From Crossaster papposus (taxonomy: Eukaryota > Echinodermata > Asteroidea > Velatida > Solasteridae), in NCBI GenBank assembly GCA_037893245.1, contig JBAIAA010000025.1:2418001-2482000 (forward strand): a DNA stretch of 64,000 nt, given 5' to 3'. Positions 48,915 through 61,097 of the stretch are shown here, piece after piece (position 1 is the stretch's first letter; every line of letters begins with the position of its first letter). Position numbers and translations under genes: made by a program. The notes below the pieces were generated by a model. It worked only from the letters and a program-made list of their open reading frames with translations, was not told the DNA's origin and made no database searches.

Positions 48915-49316
48915 AGGGATCGTATACGTTTGGTAATTACTCCAAACATTAATGGCAATAAAAACTAACTTTGTAAGGAGTATACAGCAGCTTTGGATAG
49001 TATAATGCATTTTTAAAAACTTTTAACTTCGAAGTACTGCGGTTATTGAAAAAGATATCACTTTTTATACCCAAACATTTGAATATGAGAAGCGTTACCG
49101 TGCAGTGACGTTTCTCAGATTGTGTATTCCAATGCAGATTGTTATTCCTGCGTGGACATAACCGCTCTAGATTTTTAGCAATAGCCCATCTCAAAATCGC
49201 TACCACCTTTTGAAATGAAATTTGTACAGGTTAGTTTTATGGTAGGCCCTATATAAAATTATCTATAACTATAGGATTGAAACAAAAAGTGGGTTCCAAT
49301 TACCAAACGTATACTT
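48915..49316. mobile_element. MITE family M1 (TTAA target), copy 2
   Basis: Left terminus AGGGATCGTATACGTTTGG after TTAA (48911). The right terminus ends CCAAACGTATAC and has lost the last bases, so no right TTAA is seen. Confidence 0.88.
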
Positions 49317-49854
49317 TGCAGAGGCTAAATAGATTAACACGTCAGCTAACGTGCAAATTCTATTGCTAAATAGAGCAAGGTTATATTGATCATGCAGTTC
49401 TGTAAAATGGTGTTTGGATGTATTATTGCATAATTGTAGTCAGTAGATTAATTTTGCAATATTGTGGCCCGTTTGTTCTCATAATATGGGGCATTGTTTT
49501 TTGTGAAGTTATAATAATATAATATAATCTCGATTTGTAGTGAAGTATGTCTGCTCGTATACTATGGTGAGGAAATTGTATATACAAAACAAGGAAAACC
49601 TCTCGAAAACGTGACATGATAAAGTTCTTAGGAAGACTTCAAAGGAAACTAAAACGATTGAAGTTGGATCGAGTCGAGCCCGTTGTATCATCAAAAATTA
49701 TATAACTGACATATAGATCCGTGTTATTAATTGGTGGACAAACTAGTGGGTCTATAGTGTGTGCATGCATGGAATAATAAATGGACTAAATTTTAATAAG
49801 ATGAGGTAAGATGAATAATCAAACATTTTTGTATAAAAACTAAAACCGTTTTCT
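49317..49854. other. Non-coding, no gene seen
   Basis: AT-rich, nothing recognised. Confidence 0.5.
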
Positions 49855-51236
49855 ACAAATCTCGCATCTCTTTTTACCTGGCCCTACCGTGCCTATATAT
49901 ACAATGTACATGCACTAAAACCTCGCATCCTTTTTCTCGCATCCCTTTGTTTACCTAGTCCTACCGGGCTCCGTGCCTATACAATGTGTATGCACTTAAA
50001 AAACTCGCATCACTTTTCTCAAAATCTCGCATCCCTTTTTGGCCTGGCCCTACCGTGCCTATGCACTCAAAACTCGCATCCCTTTTCAACAAATCTCGCA
50101 TCCCTTTTTGGGCCTGGCCCTACTGTGCCTATATACAATGTTTATGCACTTTAAATTCGCATCCCTTTTCTACAAAGCTCGCATCCCTTTTTTGGCCTGG
50201 CCCTACGATGTATACGACTTAAAACTCGCATCCCCTTTCTACAAATCTCGCATCCCTTTTTTGGCCTGGCCCTACCGTGCCTATATTATACAATGTATAT
50301 GCACTTAAACTCGCATCCCTTTTCTGCAAAGCTCGCATCCCTTTTTTGGCCTGGCCCTACCGTGCCTATATACAATGTTTATGCACTTAAAACTCGCATC
50401 CCTTTTCAACAAATCTCGCATCCCTTTTTGGCCTGGCCCTACCGTGCCTATGCACTCAAAACTCGCATCCCTTTTCAACAAATCTCGCATCCCTTTTTTG
50501 GCCTGGCCCTGCTGTGCCTATATACAATGTTTATGCACTTAAAACTCGCATCCCTTTTCAACAAACTCGCATCCCTTTTTGGCCTGGCCTTACCGTGCCT
50601 ATATGCACTCAAAACTCGCATCCCTTTTCAACAAATCTCGCATCCCTTTTTTGGCCTGGCCCTACTGTGCCTATATACAATGTTTATGCACTCAAAACTC
50701 GCATCCCTTTTCAACAAATCTCGCATCCCTTTTGGGGCCTGGCCCTACCGTGCCTATGCACTCAAAACTCGCATCCCTTTTCAACAAATCTCGCATCCCT
50801 TTTTTGGCCTGGCCCTACCGTGCCTTTGCACTCAAAACTCGCATCCCTTTTCAACAAATCTCGCATCCCTTTTTTGGCCTGGCCCTACTGTGCCTATATA
50901 CAATGTTTATGCACTCAAACCTCGCATCCCTTTTCAACAAATCTCGCATCCCTTTTTGGGCCTGGCCCTACCGTGCCTAAATACAATGTATATGCACTTA
51001 AAACTCGCATCCCTTTTCAACAAATCTCGCATCCCTTTTCAACAAATCTCGCATCCCTTTTTTGGCCTGGCCCTACTGTGCCTATATACAATGTTTATGC
51101 ACTCAAACCTCGCATCCCTTTTCAACAAATCTCGCATCCCTTTTTGGGCCTGGCCCTACCGTGCCTAAATACAATGTTTATGCACTTAAAACTCGCATCC
51201 CTTTTCAACAAATCTCGCATCCCTTTTTTTGGCCTA
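49855..51236. repeat. 83-bp satellite array S83, copy c
   Basis: Same unit and orientation as 39446-40963 but with more length variants (units lacking the TATATACAATG part, one doubled half-unit at 51010-51050) and more substitutions at the left edge. Short ORFs across it are artefacts. Confidence 0.96.
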
Positions 51237-51353
51237 ACTAGTTCAGTTAACCTACACATGAAGTAAAGTTTTAATTTTGTTTGAGAACACGATTACGCCT
51301 ATAGTCCAGAAAAAAAAACGTTTCGTTTTTGTTCTATTACGAAGCTAATATAC

Positions 51354-51715
51354 ATTACCAGCACGTTGTCGTGAAAGTTGGTACCTTAATATTTCTACAC
51401 AAAACCCCCGACACCAGGGGTTTTGTGTACACACCTTATCAGCTTGATCAGACGGTTATTTACGACCCCCATGACAGCGGCCAAGCCGCAAGCCTGGGAG
51501 ATGCCTTTTCCAGCTCCGACTGCATGACCACAGTCTTACAATATTATTGCATATATACATGTACATGTACATGTACTTATAAGGTGTACAAATTCTATGT
51601 ACTTGTACAATTTACATGTGGTTGTAGAAACTATGCACATATGCAAGATGTACTTTGTCAAGCTTCAAGCATTGAGACTTATCCCACCCGTGAAGTCAAA
51701 TACATATTTGTTATT
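51354..51715 (+). repeat. Dispersed repeat family B, copy 1 (uninterrupted)
   Basis: Recurs inverted at 61040-61783. It contains an internal hairpin (ACAAAACCCCCGACACC / GGGGTTTTGTGT) and a TACATG microsatellite patch. The frame KVGTLIFLHKTPDT then YDPHDSGQAASLGD is shared by both copies but ends soon after, so coding is doubtful. At 51671 it shows the unoccupied site of the M1 MITE present in copy 2. Confidence 0.85.
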
Positions 51716-53087
51716 GATTCTTAACAATTGTTCATTCCTTTTCATAACGTACTGTATAGCATAGAAGTCTAAATAATTAGTAGGTTCCAGAAAAAGGTCC
51801 CTAGAATGAAAACTACTTGTAAAAAATCCATTTATCTATTCTGAATTGTTCACCAAATAACTGTAGTGGCAATTGAACTGTTGCTGGCAGTACAAAGGAA
51901 ACAAGTTGCACTTTTTTTCTGGTTGTATCCTTGAATTTCTATCAAAAGAAATAATTCTGATAACAAAGTAACGTATAGCAAACCATGATCAAAGGCAGAT
52001 ATCTGTAGGGAAATTACAGTTGTAAGTTTTAAGATGAATCACAGGTCCTTTGTGTTGTCAGGGACACACGCCTACGACATCTATTATAATCACAGTAGGT
52101 GAATTAAACTGCTTGAACTGAAAAGCAATGAACCTCGACCATGACGATGGCAGTTATTTATGCTTACGGCGGGCGGTTGTAGTCGCTTTATTATTCGACT
52201 TTTTTCAAAGAGGCGACTATTTATTACCGCTCGGCTCCGGTGATACCTTTGTATTTTACCAGCTATGTGAATAGTACTGCGTTCACACACTTCCCAAACG
52301 TAATATAAAGGTTTACGTCCTTTCATTTAAACTAGTCATGCTTTACACCAATTCCTGATGTTTTACTCTGCAAGATTGTTCCTAATTATAAAATCTAGAC
52401 TGATAAAATATTATCGACGTGGCCCAAATTTCCCCTTTTTTTTAAGATTTAAAAAAAATATATATTTGCGGTTCCTCGTAAGAAACTAAACTCTGCGCTG
52501 TAAAAGATTATTGCTATGAAACATTTCTGCCACTCGAAGGCAATTACCCCTATCCCATTCATGTTTTTTTTATCTATTTGTTTTAGTCACTAATATCAAT
52601 TTAAATTGAATTTATTTTCAAATCTGCTTTACTGCATTACGACATTAAATTAAATAAGACCAAAGTTAATCTGCGGAGACTGAAGACGCCCCAAGATTTG
52701 TACTCATTACATGTGTATAATAAATGTATGTCCAACTACAAACTTTGCAGTTTGCATCAACTCCTTACAACTTCATATCCTTGAAGCCTTTGATGGGTTA
52801 TCCAATATATGGTATGTGTGTGTTCACTGCATGTGGTGACTGGTAAATTAACATCAACAGTATTGGTAGATATAAACAAGCTGATTGTTGTATAAAGACA
52901 GCTGTGGTTGCTGTAGGCCAGGATGTGAAGTCCCTTGTGTAATCAGTCAGTACGCATGCAGCGCGCGTTCGTTTGGTTTGCAATGTATTGCAACGATAAA
53001 ATGAATATTCTTGAGATTGGATACCACATTTAAAATTGTAAGGGTCTTTAAAACAGCAATTGTATTAACAAATGAAGTACGTGTAGC
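51716..53087. other. Non-coding, no gene seen
   Basis: Unique-looking AT-rich DNA; no gene or element recognised on either strand. Confidence 0.5.
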
Positions 53088-54095
53088 CTTATTATTATTA
53101 TTATTCTGGTTTATTCGTATTAAAACACGAGGTAGGCAGCCACAGAAGAGTAGCTGAAGTGACCACGTTTACACTTTACAAGAATTAAAAATTGTTACAT
53201 AGCAGTTAAAAAGAGTGGAAGTATAAAATTACACAAAGTACTCACTTGCACCTATATTGTAAACAATTAAGAATTACAAAAGTTTAGCTAAAACAGGAAT
53301 TGTGGACTTCATGTATCTATCAGTTTTGCACTTGGGTATAACAAGCGTAGACGTGGAACTGTTTCTGAGTATTCTGGTGAGTTGTGTTATTCAATTTAAG
53401 AGGGGGGGAGCATATTTCTAAATCTGTTGGAATGTAATAGTTTAGTGCCAAAGTTATACAGTAAGGTGTCTCTCCTAGTTTCAAGGCTAGACATACCTAG
53501 AACTTCCAAAGCATTGGAGTAACTATGATATCGATGATAGCCTAACATAATGCGACAAGCACGTTTTTGTACATTCTCAATTCTATTAGCCAGTTGTTTA
53601 CTTATCGAGGTATGCCAGACTTGGCTGGCATACTCTAAAACTGGTCTAATGTAGCATGTAAAGACGGAAACTAAGTCAGTCAAGGGGGCGTCATATTTTG
53701 TAAAAATACATAAGGTAAATAATTTTCTAGAGGCTCTAGAGACAATATCAGCAACATGAATGTCCCATTTGAGATCACTCTGAATCGCGACTCCCAACAG
53801 TTTCATATGATTAACCTTGTTTAGGGATATGTCATTAAGAGTAAACATGGGGTTAGGTGTAACTCGTCGTAGGAAACTGATCTTCATTACTTGACATTTA
53901 GCAGGTTTGGGGAGAACATCGTTAGCTTTGGACCATTCTGAGAGATCATCAAGATGGGATTGAAGTTGAGCATTTTCACCATAATTAACTATATCCCCGA
54001 GGGTCAGGTCGTCCACATATTTCCAACGTTTATGGCTTCCAATAGCAGCATCGTTAACTAGGACCAGAAATAGTATAGGGCCTAACTTATCGTTT
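53088..54095 (-). mobile_element. CR1/Jockey-like LINE, 5'-truncated
   Basis: The minus frame 54093-53396 is open through the RT catalytic box (KYVDDLTLGD) and the following blocks (MKLLGVAIQSDLKWDIHVAD, IRPVLEYASQVWH, RRDTLLYNF) to the stop. A 3' UTR follows, then an AATAAACCAG(AAT)n tail at 53090-53110. 5' truncation falls just upstream of GPILFLVLVND. The long open frame suggests a fairly young copy. Confidence 0.88.
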
Positions 54096-55072
54096 ACAAG
54101 AAATAAAAAAAAGAACTATTTTGAGAGATATAAGGATCGCGAATGTATTCTTTAACACTAGTTATCCTACACAGTGTAGATACACGCTCGAGTACATGCA
54201 CTCTGGTTTGTACACAAACCGTCAGTACATATGGTTCATGCCGGGGGGGGGGGGGGGGGGACGGAGGGGGGCCCTTCGAGGCTGCGATTGCGAAACGCTG
54301 TGATAACGTCCATTTTCAAAATAGGGGGTAACAATTTTTTCATGCGAAAAATAAAGAGTTTTTGGCATCCAATCTTAACATCTTGTCTTTTGTAGTTGAT
54401 AAAAATTGTTATTTACCTTAATTTTTATCATCCAATGACAAAAATTGTATTGAAAATGAAAAAGCAGTCGAAAAAAATGAACATTGACGTACCGTTGATG
54501 CACGTGTTGGGCCAATATTGTTCACAATAAATCTTTGGGCATGGGCCAGGCAGGCACATGTTAAAGTCGGGCGACTTTACTCCGCGTTTACCCTACGTAT
54601 AAGCCTGTGTGGAGCAGGGGACCCGACATGCGAAAGCGCCCTTGAGTTTAGTATAACAATGCATGAATGGTCAAAATTATTGGTCAACCAACCAGGTCGT
54701 TTGGGGATTTGACCAATGGGGACAGTGCAATCATGGCTTTTACGCGCTTTGATCTGAGCGGCAAGAAAACACTTTTGCGTGGGCTGTGATCTGACTAGAC
54801 CGTGTGGCGCCACCCTTGACCGAAAAGCAATCAACCTCTGCTGTGACAATGATGAAAAGATGTTTACGCTTTCCAGAACTCGTGGGGCGAAACTTGTTAT
54901 TCAATTTTATTCAAAAAGGGCAATTGTTTGCATCTTTCGACGGAAGTTGGTTGTATTGCATTGTAAAGCTGCATTGATGTAAAGTCCTTTGTTATCCCGA
55001 GCATCACTGGATATGGGACCGGCTTTCGTGTAAACTCGGCTTTCGTGTTCGAGGTCACTGCATGAAGCTTTT
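54096..55072. other. Non-coding with a poly-G tract
   Basis: 54243-54260 is an 18-base G run (possible quadruplex). No gene; short ORFs show no family features. Confidence 0.5.
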
Positions 55073-58000
55073 GTACAAAAACAGATCGACTCGATGGCAG
55101 TGGGAAAAGCAACAGGCCTTGATGGCGTAGGCCTAAGTGTAAAGATCCTAAAGGTTGCTTGTCCATATGTAGTTAACTCGTTAACGTATATATTAAATTT
55201 CTCAATAAGAAGTGGTCAATACCCTAATGCTTGGAAACATGCTTCTGTAATTCCAATACATAAAGGTGGGGACAAAGGTTGTGTTAATAACTAGTATCGG
55301 CCAATTTCCATTCTTCCGATTGTCTCAAAAATTATGGAGAGGGCCGTGCACGATCTGTATTCCTACCTTGATGAAAACCGTTTGATCTCCCCTTGCCAAT
55401 CAGGTTTCAGACCCCTGCATTCAACATAAACCATTCTGCATGGATTAATTGATAATTGTCTCCGTGCAGTAGAGCACGGGAAAACCACTGGCACTGTTTT
55501 TATTGATCTGAGCAAGGCTTTTGATTCAGTAGATCATACACTGTTAAAAAACTGGGCAAAATAGTACTGGGTAAACTCAATCAGCCAATTGTTGGTGAAA
55601 TGTTGTTCAACTATTGAGTACATTTGATAGTTGGGTAAGCAAAAACATCGACAACGTAGTTAGTCATGTTAGCTGGGCAAACATTGCCCAACTATGTTGT
55701 ATTATTATTTTCTTTGATCCAACCACGAATTGTTGGGTAGAAAGTGGAGTAACAATCTCAACAGATGGACATTACGGTATGACGTTATCAAATTGTTGGG
55801 AATGTTATCGTCGTGCACACGCCATTTTGTCGGCCAGACATAATGCAGCCTATATCCTGCAGCAGTAGCCGACCATGAACAAACAACTGAGAGGCAATGG
55901 CGTTTTATCAAATGCCGAAGTTATAGAAGAGCGAGGCATAAACGCCTCGGTGGACGTTTTGTGTAGGTGAGAATTGTACATGTGTCATAGTTTATAGAGA
56001 GAAATTATTATACAGGAACGAGTGTGCCTGTTTGAATGTGTATGGACCAGAACTGAAAGTTGCCCAGTACTGAGTACAGCTAACGTTGTGACGTGCTTAC
56101 CACACAATACCGCATTGAAATGCTATAGAACTATTTCGTATGAACTCAGTGTTATGGTGTCCCAAAGTCTTAATCCTCCAGTTGGCAACACATAAATCAT
56201 TACTTGTGAGGAATAACCCACCCCCAATATTTTGGGACATAAATATTAACATTAAAAAACACGTATAGAACTTACATGGTTTGGGCCTTTCCTTTCCAAA
56301 TATTGGGAACATGTGCTCCTATTTCCTCCCAAGATTGGGTATAATCTCACATGTTCCTCAGACAGTGAGTATTTTGCTCTTCCAAAATGTTGGTTAAAAC
56401 GCTCTCGTGTTCCCAACAATTTGTTCCTGTTCTCTCAAACTAAGGCATTTTCTTTCTTAATACATAAAGACATGTGCTCCAAGAGTTTGGAATGCATGTT
56501 ACTTTCTTCCCAAGGATTGGTGGTGAACTATAGTATACTAAAAGTTCTTTTATTGTTTATTTTTGATACAGAAGATATCCAACTACTTTTTCCACAAGCG
56601 TCTTGACTCACAAATGTCTTCGTTTTCATCGAGAAGCTAGGCCCATCCACAACCGTATGTCTGTCAAAAAAGACATAGATGTTTGCTGAAAACCGGACTT
56701 TTCCCTCGATTGCGAGTATCAACAACAACTAATCCAAGGGGGTTGGACCTTCTTACAGACGTATGTTTGCAACAAATAACCTGCTGCTTCTAAGAACCTT
56801 TGTTTGCCCACGTTAATGCTACAAAACAAGTCGACCCTGAGGCAGCCTCAAATAACATTGCAGTTGGTTCTGATGAGAGGTAGAATGCAAAATGTTCTTT
56901 GGAATGAAACATGATGTTTACTCTCTTTTTTCTATTTGTAAGACGTTTGAAGAAAACCTGTCTTAAGTCTAAGAACCCCAAAACGTGTTGATTGCGAAAT
57001 TACATGGGGAAAATTTGCTTTTAAGACGACATTTTTCATTGTTGTGTTTGTATGAGACTTGTCCTTTCAATGTTGTATTGGGTTCTTGCAATATTAGTCT
57101 TTTGAAAGAGAAAGTAAACAGCTTTTGAACGTTTTATTTTTACAGATTGATAATGAAGTTTGCAATAAAATATACAAAAAGAAGCCTCGTTTTCAAGCTA
57201 TCCCTTATTTAGGCGTACCGCAAACACCAACAATTGGTCAAAAATATGCCCTAAATTTGAGAAAATCTGTACAATATATTACCCAATTATTGAGAGAAAA
57301 ACACTAACCAACAACTGGTTACCAACGTTTCACCAACAATTGGTTCTTTACATTTACCCAACTCATGGGTGATTAAAAGTATCCAACTGTTTTGTCTGCA
57401 ATATTACCCAACTTTTAGGTACATTTTTTGCCCAACAGTAGTTGGAACTGTTTTCGCTCAAAAGCTGGGCATGTTGACTATTGTACCAACGTTGGGTAAA
57501 AATTGGGCAAAAAAATACCCTTTTTTTCTTGCAGTGTAATATTTTATTGGAGAAGCTACAATTGATGAATTTGTCTGCGTCGGTTATGACTTGGTTTAAG
57601 TCATATTTAACCGATCGCAAACAATCAGTTTGCATTAAAAAACGCTACTCTGGGGATCTACCTCTCAGAACTGGCGTTCCATAAGGATCAATTTTGGGAC
57701 CTTTGTTGTTCATAATTTACACAAAATATCTCACGATGCATTCCCGAAAACTGCCAAATGCACATGTACACAGACGACTCCACAATAACATGTAGCTCCT
57801 CCAGCCGAGATGAAATAGAACGTAGCCTTAACACAGCAATGGCAAATATTAATGATTGGGTTGCCCAAAATAGGTTAACAATTAACGCTACCAAAACTAA
57901 GTCTATGGTCATCGGCTCTAAACACAAGGTAGCTTCAACCCACCTTAACATTGTTATTAATAACGATCAGGTCGAACAGGTTACGTCATTCAAGTGTTTG

Positions 58001-58415
58001 GGTGTTATCATTGACGATTCACTAACATGGTCTCCTCATTATTGATTATATAAAAAACATAGTTTCTTCTAAACTAGGCATGTTAAGTAGAATTCGCCAC
58101 ATCATCCCGAAAAGCAGTCTGCATACTTTGGTTAAAAGTTTTGTAATACATGTACCGAGTTTGGACAATTGCTGTACGGTTTGGGGAGGCAGATACAATG
58201 CACATAATAACTTGCTCAACCGACTGTTAAAAAGAGCCGCCAGATTAATCCTTGGTTGTCCATATCTAACTGCTTCGAGTATGTTTAATGAACTACCTTT
58301 TGCCGAGAGAATCTGTTTCAAAAAAGGTATCCTAGTGTACAAATGCATACATGAGTTATGCCCAGAGTACATGGGTCACATTACACGTCATTCCACACAC
58401 TTTTTTGCTCGACCC
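55073..58415 (+). mobile_element. CR1/L2-like LINE RT, interrupted by a 2-kb DNA transposon
   Basis: RT pieces in order: GKATGLDGVGLSVKILK (55100), NAWKHASVIPIHKGGDK (55230), YRPISILPIVSKIMERAV (55297), FIDLSKAFDSVDH (55500), then after the insertion NILLEKLQLMNLSASVMTWF (57539), LRTGVP.GSILGPLLF (57665), FKCLGVIIDDSLTWS (57990), LLNRLLKRAARLILG (58215), KKGILVYKCIHELCPEY. Several stops and frame changes make it inactive. The 3' end is overrun by the inverted-repeat element starting near 58437. Confidence 0.85.
55539..57536. mobile_element. 2.0-kb DNA transposon, CACTG termini, TA target
   Basis: Begins CACTGTTAAAAAACTGGGC and ends TTTTTCTTGCAGTG, flanked by TA on both sides (55537, 57537). 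GTTGGGTAA / TTACCCAAC words are repeated near both ends. Possible captured or transposase exons on the plus strand: 55875-55966 (ATG in context GACCATGA; VLSNAEVIEERGINASVDV; then GTGAGA) and 57146-57307 (after TTTTTACAG; IDNEVCNKIYKKKPRFQAIP). No catalytic triad recognised. Family uncertain; CACTG with TA flanks does not by itself settle it. Confidence 0.75.
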
Positions 58416-58436
58416 CCTCCGATTTCGATGAAATTT

Positions 58437-60136
58437 GGTGTGTGGCTAGGTACTCATGAGAAACTCTGATACGCAAAATGTTAGCGAAATTCGGTCATTT
58501 TTTGTATAGGAGCTGGAGCAGTTTGAAGTTGTAGGGTGTTTTGCCGCAAGAACCCATCAATCTACCTAAAAATGGCCAAATACCCCTACAGAATGGTTTG
58601 ATCTCAGCAAGTGAGGTATCGTTGGAAAAAGCACAAAATTCTCTATCCACCTTTTTTATTCGTGAGATAGTTAACCATACATGGCGCACACGACTTCAGG
58701 AGAAAAATGACTTTAACGACCAACAAATCGTCACCGACACCACGAAGTAGCACTCGACCATTATTAGTAAGACAAAAACTATTATATTTTAAATTCTACA
58801 ATTTAAAAAGTTAATTATTATGGTAAATAGGTTAATGAGTGTAAGTAAAATAACGCGGTTTGGTGGATTGTTCGTTTTCACGAAGTAAAACTCTATAGTG
58901 TTACTTCGTGAAAACGATTCTGAGCACTTTGCATGTCTGTGTAGTTCCACGAAGTGACTCTTTACTCTCGTCCCCAGGGGTACACGCACATGTACCACCA
59001 GACGGACATTTTACAGTGTACATGAATTGTACGCGCGCTCAATCAGTGCATTACGACGCTCTACGGTCATTATTGAAAACGACGTTGCATTCAAAGATTT
59101 CGTTTTCACGAAGTAGCACAAGCACTTGTGTGCGCGCACTATACGTATTTCCTGCAGATTTCGTTTCCACGAAGTAGCACTGAGTTGTATGTGCGCGCAC
59201 TGTACGGTTTTCCTGCAGTTTTCGTTTTCACGAAGTAGCACTGATAATATCTTTGTGTACGCGCACTGTACGGATTTTCTGCAGATTTCGTTTTCACGAA
59301 GTAACACTCTTCTTAAATCTTTAATTAATTCGTAATTAATTAACCCATGGAAACATAAGTAACACATTCACGACGTTTTAATGTAGTACTTTATATAAAT
59401 CCCAAACAGGTTTTCAATTCACATTTTATTTGCGGGATAATAACTTGCAAACATTCAAACGCGTTTATCTTCAAATCAAAACTATTCGCTGTGTGTACAT
59501 GAGTGCTACTTCGTGGTGTCGGTGACGAAATGTGTAACATCACTCCTATGAATGCGGATACAGTCACAATTATCAACTATTATGCATGTACATGTATCTC
59601 GATCTCGGTAAACCGAGGCGGGCATTGAAAATACCGAGATCGAATTCAAAAATACATGCATAATAGTTGATAATTGATACTGTATCCGCATTCATAGGAG
59701 TGATATTACACATTTGTTGGTACATGTAGTTAAAGTCATTTTTCTCCTGGAGTTGGTAATTGCCCAAGCTGATTTTTCGTGTGCGCTATGTACAGTTAAC
59801 TATCTCACGACTACATCAAAACCGGAGCATATACTTTTGAGATAATTGAGGTCAAATGGCAAGGTCACCTTAAATGACCCAGATTTGGGTCAACACATGA
59901 AAGCATGTCAAGTGACATATTGGTGGATAGAGAATTTTGTGCTTTTTCCAACGATACCTCACTTGCTGAGATCGAACCATTCTGTAGGGGTATTTGGCCA
60001 TTTTTAGGTAGATTGGTGGCCGGGGTTCTGGCCGCATAACCCCCTAAAACTTCAAACTGCTCCAGCTCCTACAAAAATGACCGAATTTCGCTAATATTTT
60101 GCGTATCAGAGTTTCTCATGAGTACCTAGCCACACT
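58437..60136. mobile_element. Inverted-repeat element, 1.7 kb, with arms over 300 bp
   Basis: Outer ends GTGTGGCTAGGTACTCATGA and TCATGAGTACCTAGCCACAC. The arms pair through AGGAGCTGGAGCAGTTTGAA and GTGAGGTATCGTTGGAAAAA to the central ATGCATGTA/TACATGCAT near 59580-59655. The left arm holds an 801-bp insertion (IE2). About 110 bp (59800-59925) is present only in the right arm. No coding. Confidence 0.88.
58728..59528. mobile_element. Iteron element IE2 (CACGAAGTAGCAC type)
   Basis: 801 bp with termini TCGTCACCGACACCACGAAG and CTTCGTGGTGTCGGTGACGA, flanked by AA on each side. The intact opposite arm reads straight through CCAACAAATGTG, so one AA is the duplication. Inside, TTTTCGTTTTCACGAAGTAG then CAC is repeated about every 60 bp (59098-59306), with divergent units at 58876 and 58949 and one inverted at 58900. 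No transposase. Confidence 0.9.
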
Positions 60137-60302
60137 ATAGCTTCTAAACTTACAGACTGATAGCAAGAAAAGTGTTTACTCGCTAAAACAGTTAATTGTT
60201 AATAGTGTATCAATTCTAACAAGGATATTAAAAGCAAAATGTGTTTCTTGAACATTTGTTTGTTACGTTTGCACGAATCATCATTTATCGATGGATGATT
60301 AA

Positions 60303-61019
60303 AGATGGACTACAACGAAAACTCACACATTAAATTTATTATCGGACCTTGTTTATGTTGTGTTCAGGTAACACTTTATTGTTATGGTCATGTTTTTCTC
60401 TAAATAATTTTTTTGCAATTTGACCGACAAAATTAGACCTCGATTCTTCGATTTTGAAATTTCCCGCCCTGTACTGGTTCCCGGCAAAGATCCACTGAAA
60501 ACCACAATGAAATCCACGATATAGTACCAGCGGACTTGTAAACCAGCGAAAAGTGATGACGTACTACCCATGAAAACGCATACATGGTGGCCCTGAAGGG
60601 ACTCCGCAGATCGCGAATATCGACGTCAAATTTGACGTCAATTATTTCACGACTTTCCAAAAAAGTCGCGAATATTTACGTCAAATTTGACGTCGATATT
60701 CACGACTTTCCCCCAAAGTCGCGAATATTGACGTCTAATTTGACGTCAATATTCGCGATCTGCGGAGTCCCTTCAGGGCCACCATATGTATGCGTTTTCA
60801 TGGGTAGTACGTCACACACAAAGTATGAATTATTTATGAGTTAAGGGCTTTTGCTGAAACTGAGTTTTTTCTGGGTCGTAGAACGCCGATCAATTTTGTT
60901 GTTTTTTGCATGAAGGAACAAGATTTATTGAATACTAATGATATATTAGTAATCATTATACATTTCTCGAACAAAAAACAGCAACACAGCCTTTATCATT
61001 ATTCCGTTGTAGTCCATCT
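60303..61019. mobile_element. TTAA-target element, 717 bp (piggyBac-like, non-autonomous)
   Basis: Starts AGATGGACTACAACGAAA and ends TTCCGTTGTAGTCCATCT, with TTAA at 60299-60302 and 61020-61023. The related sequence at 63605-63625 has one TTAA and no insertion. No transposase; it carries a palindromic element inside. Confidence 0.9.
60557..60814. mobile_element. Near-perfect palindromic MITE with GACGTC iterons
   Basis: Ends TGACGTACTACCCATGAAAA and TTTTCATGGGTAGTACGTCA; arms of about 85 bp pair with few differences. The centre consists of repeated palindromic blocks (GTCGCGAATATTGACGTC...GACGTCAATATTCGCGA). Nested within the TTAA element. Confidence 0.88.
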
Positions 61020-61097
61020 TTAAAAGTGTATACACAAACAATGCATTATGATTGTATGAACAATATACTTCACGGGTGGGAAGTCTCAATGCCTTAA

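Noticed and set aside
49986-51266. ORFs of 250-291 codons
   Set aside because: Same 83-bp satellite in the second array.
51329-51724. 131-codon ORF shared with 61592-61810
   Set aside because: Family B repeat; the two frames diverge after 60 codons while the DNA similarity continues, so coding is not supported.
58908-59367. ORFs with FSRSST / CARTL repeats
   Set aside because: Iteron array of IE2 read in several frames.
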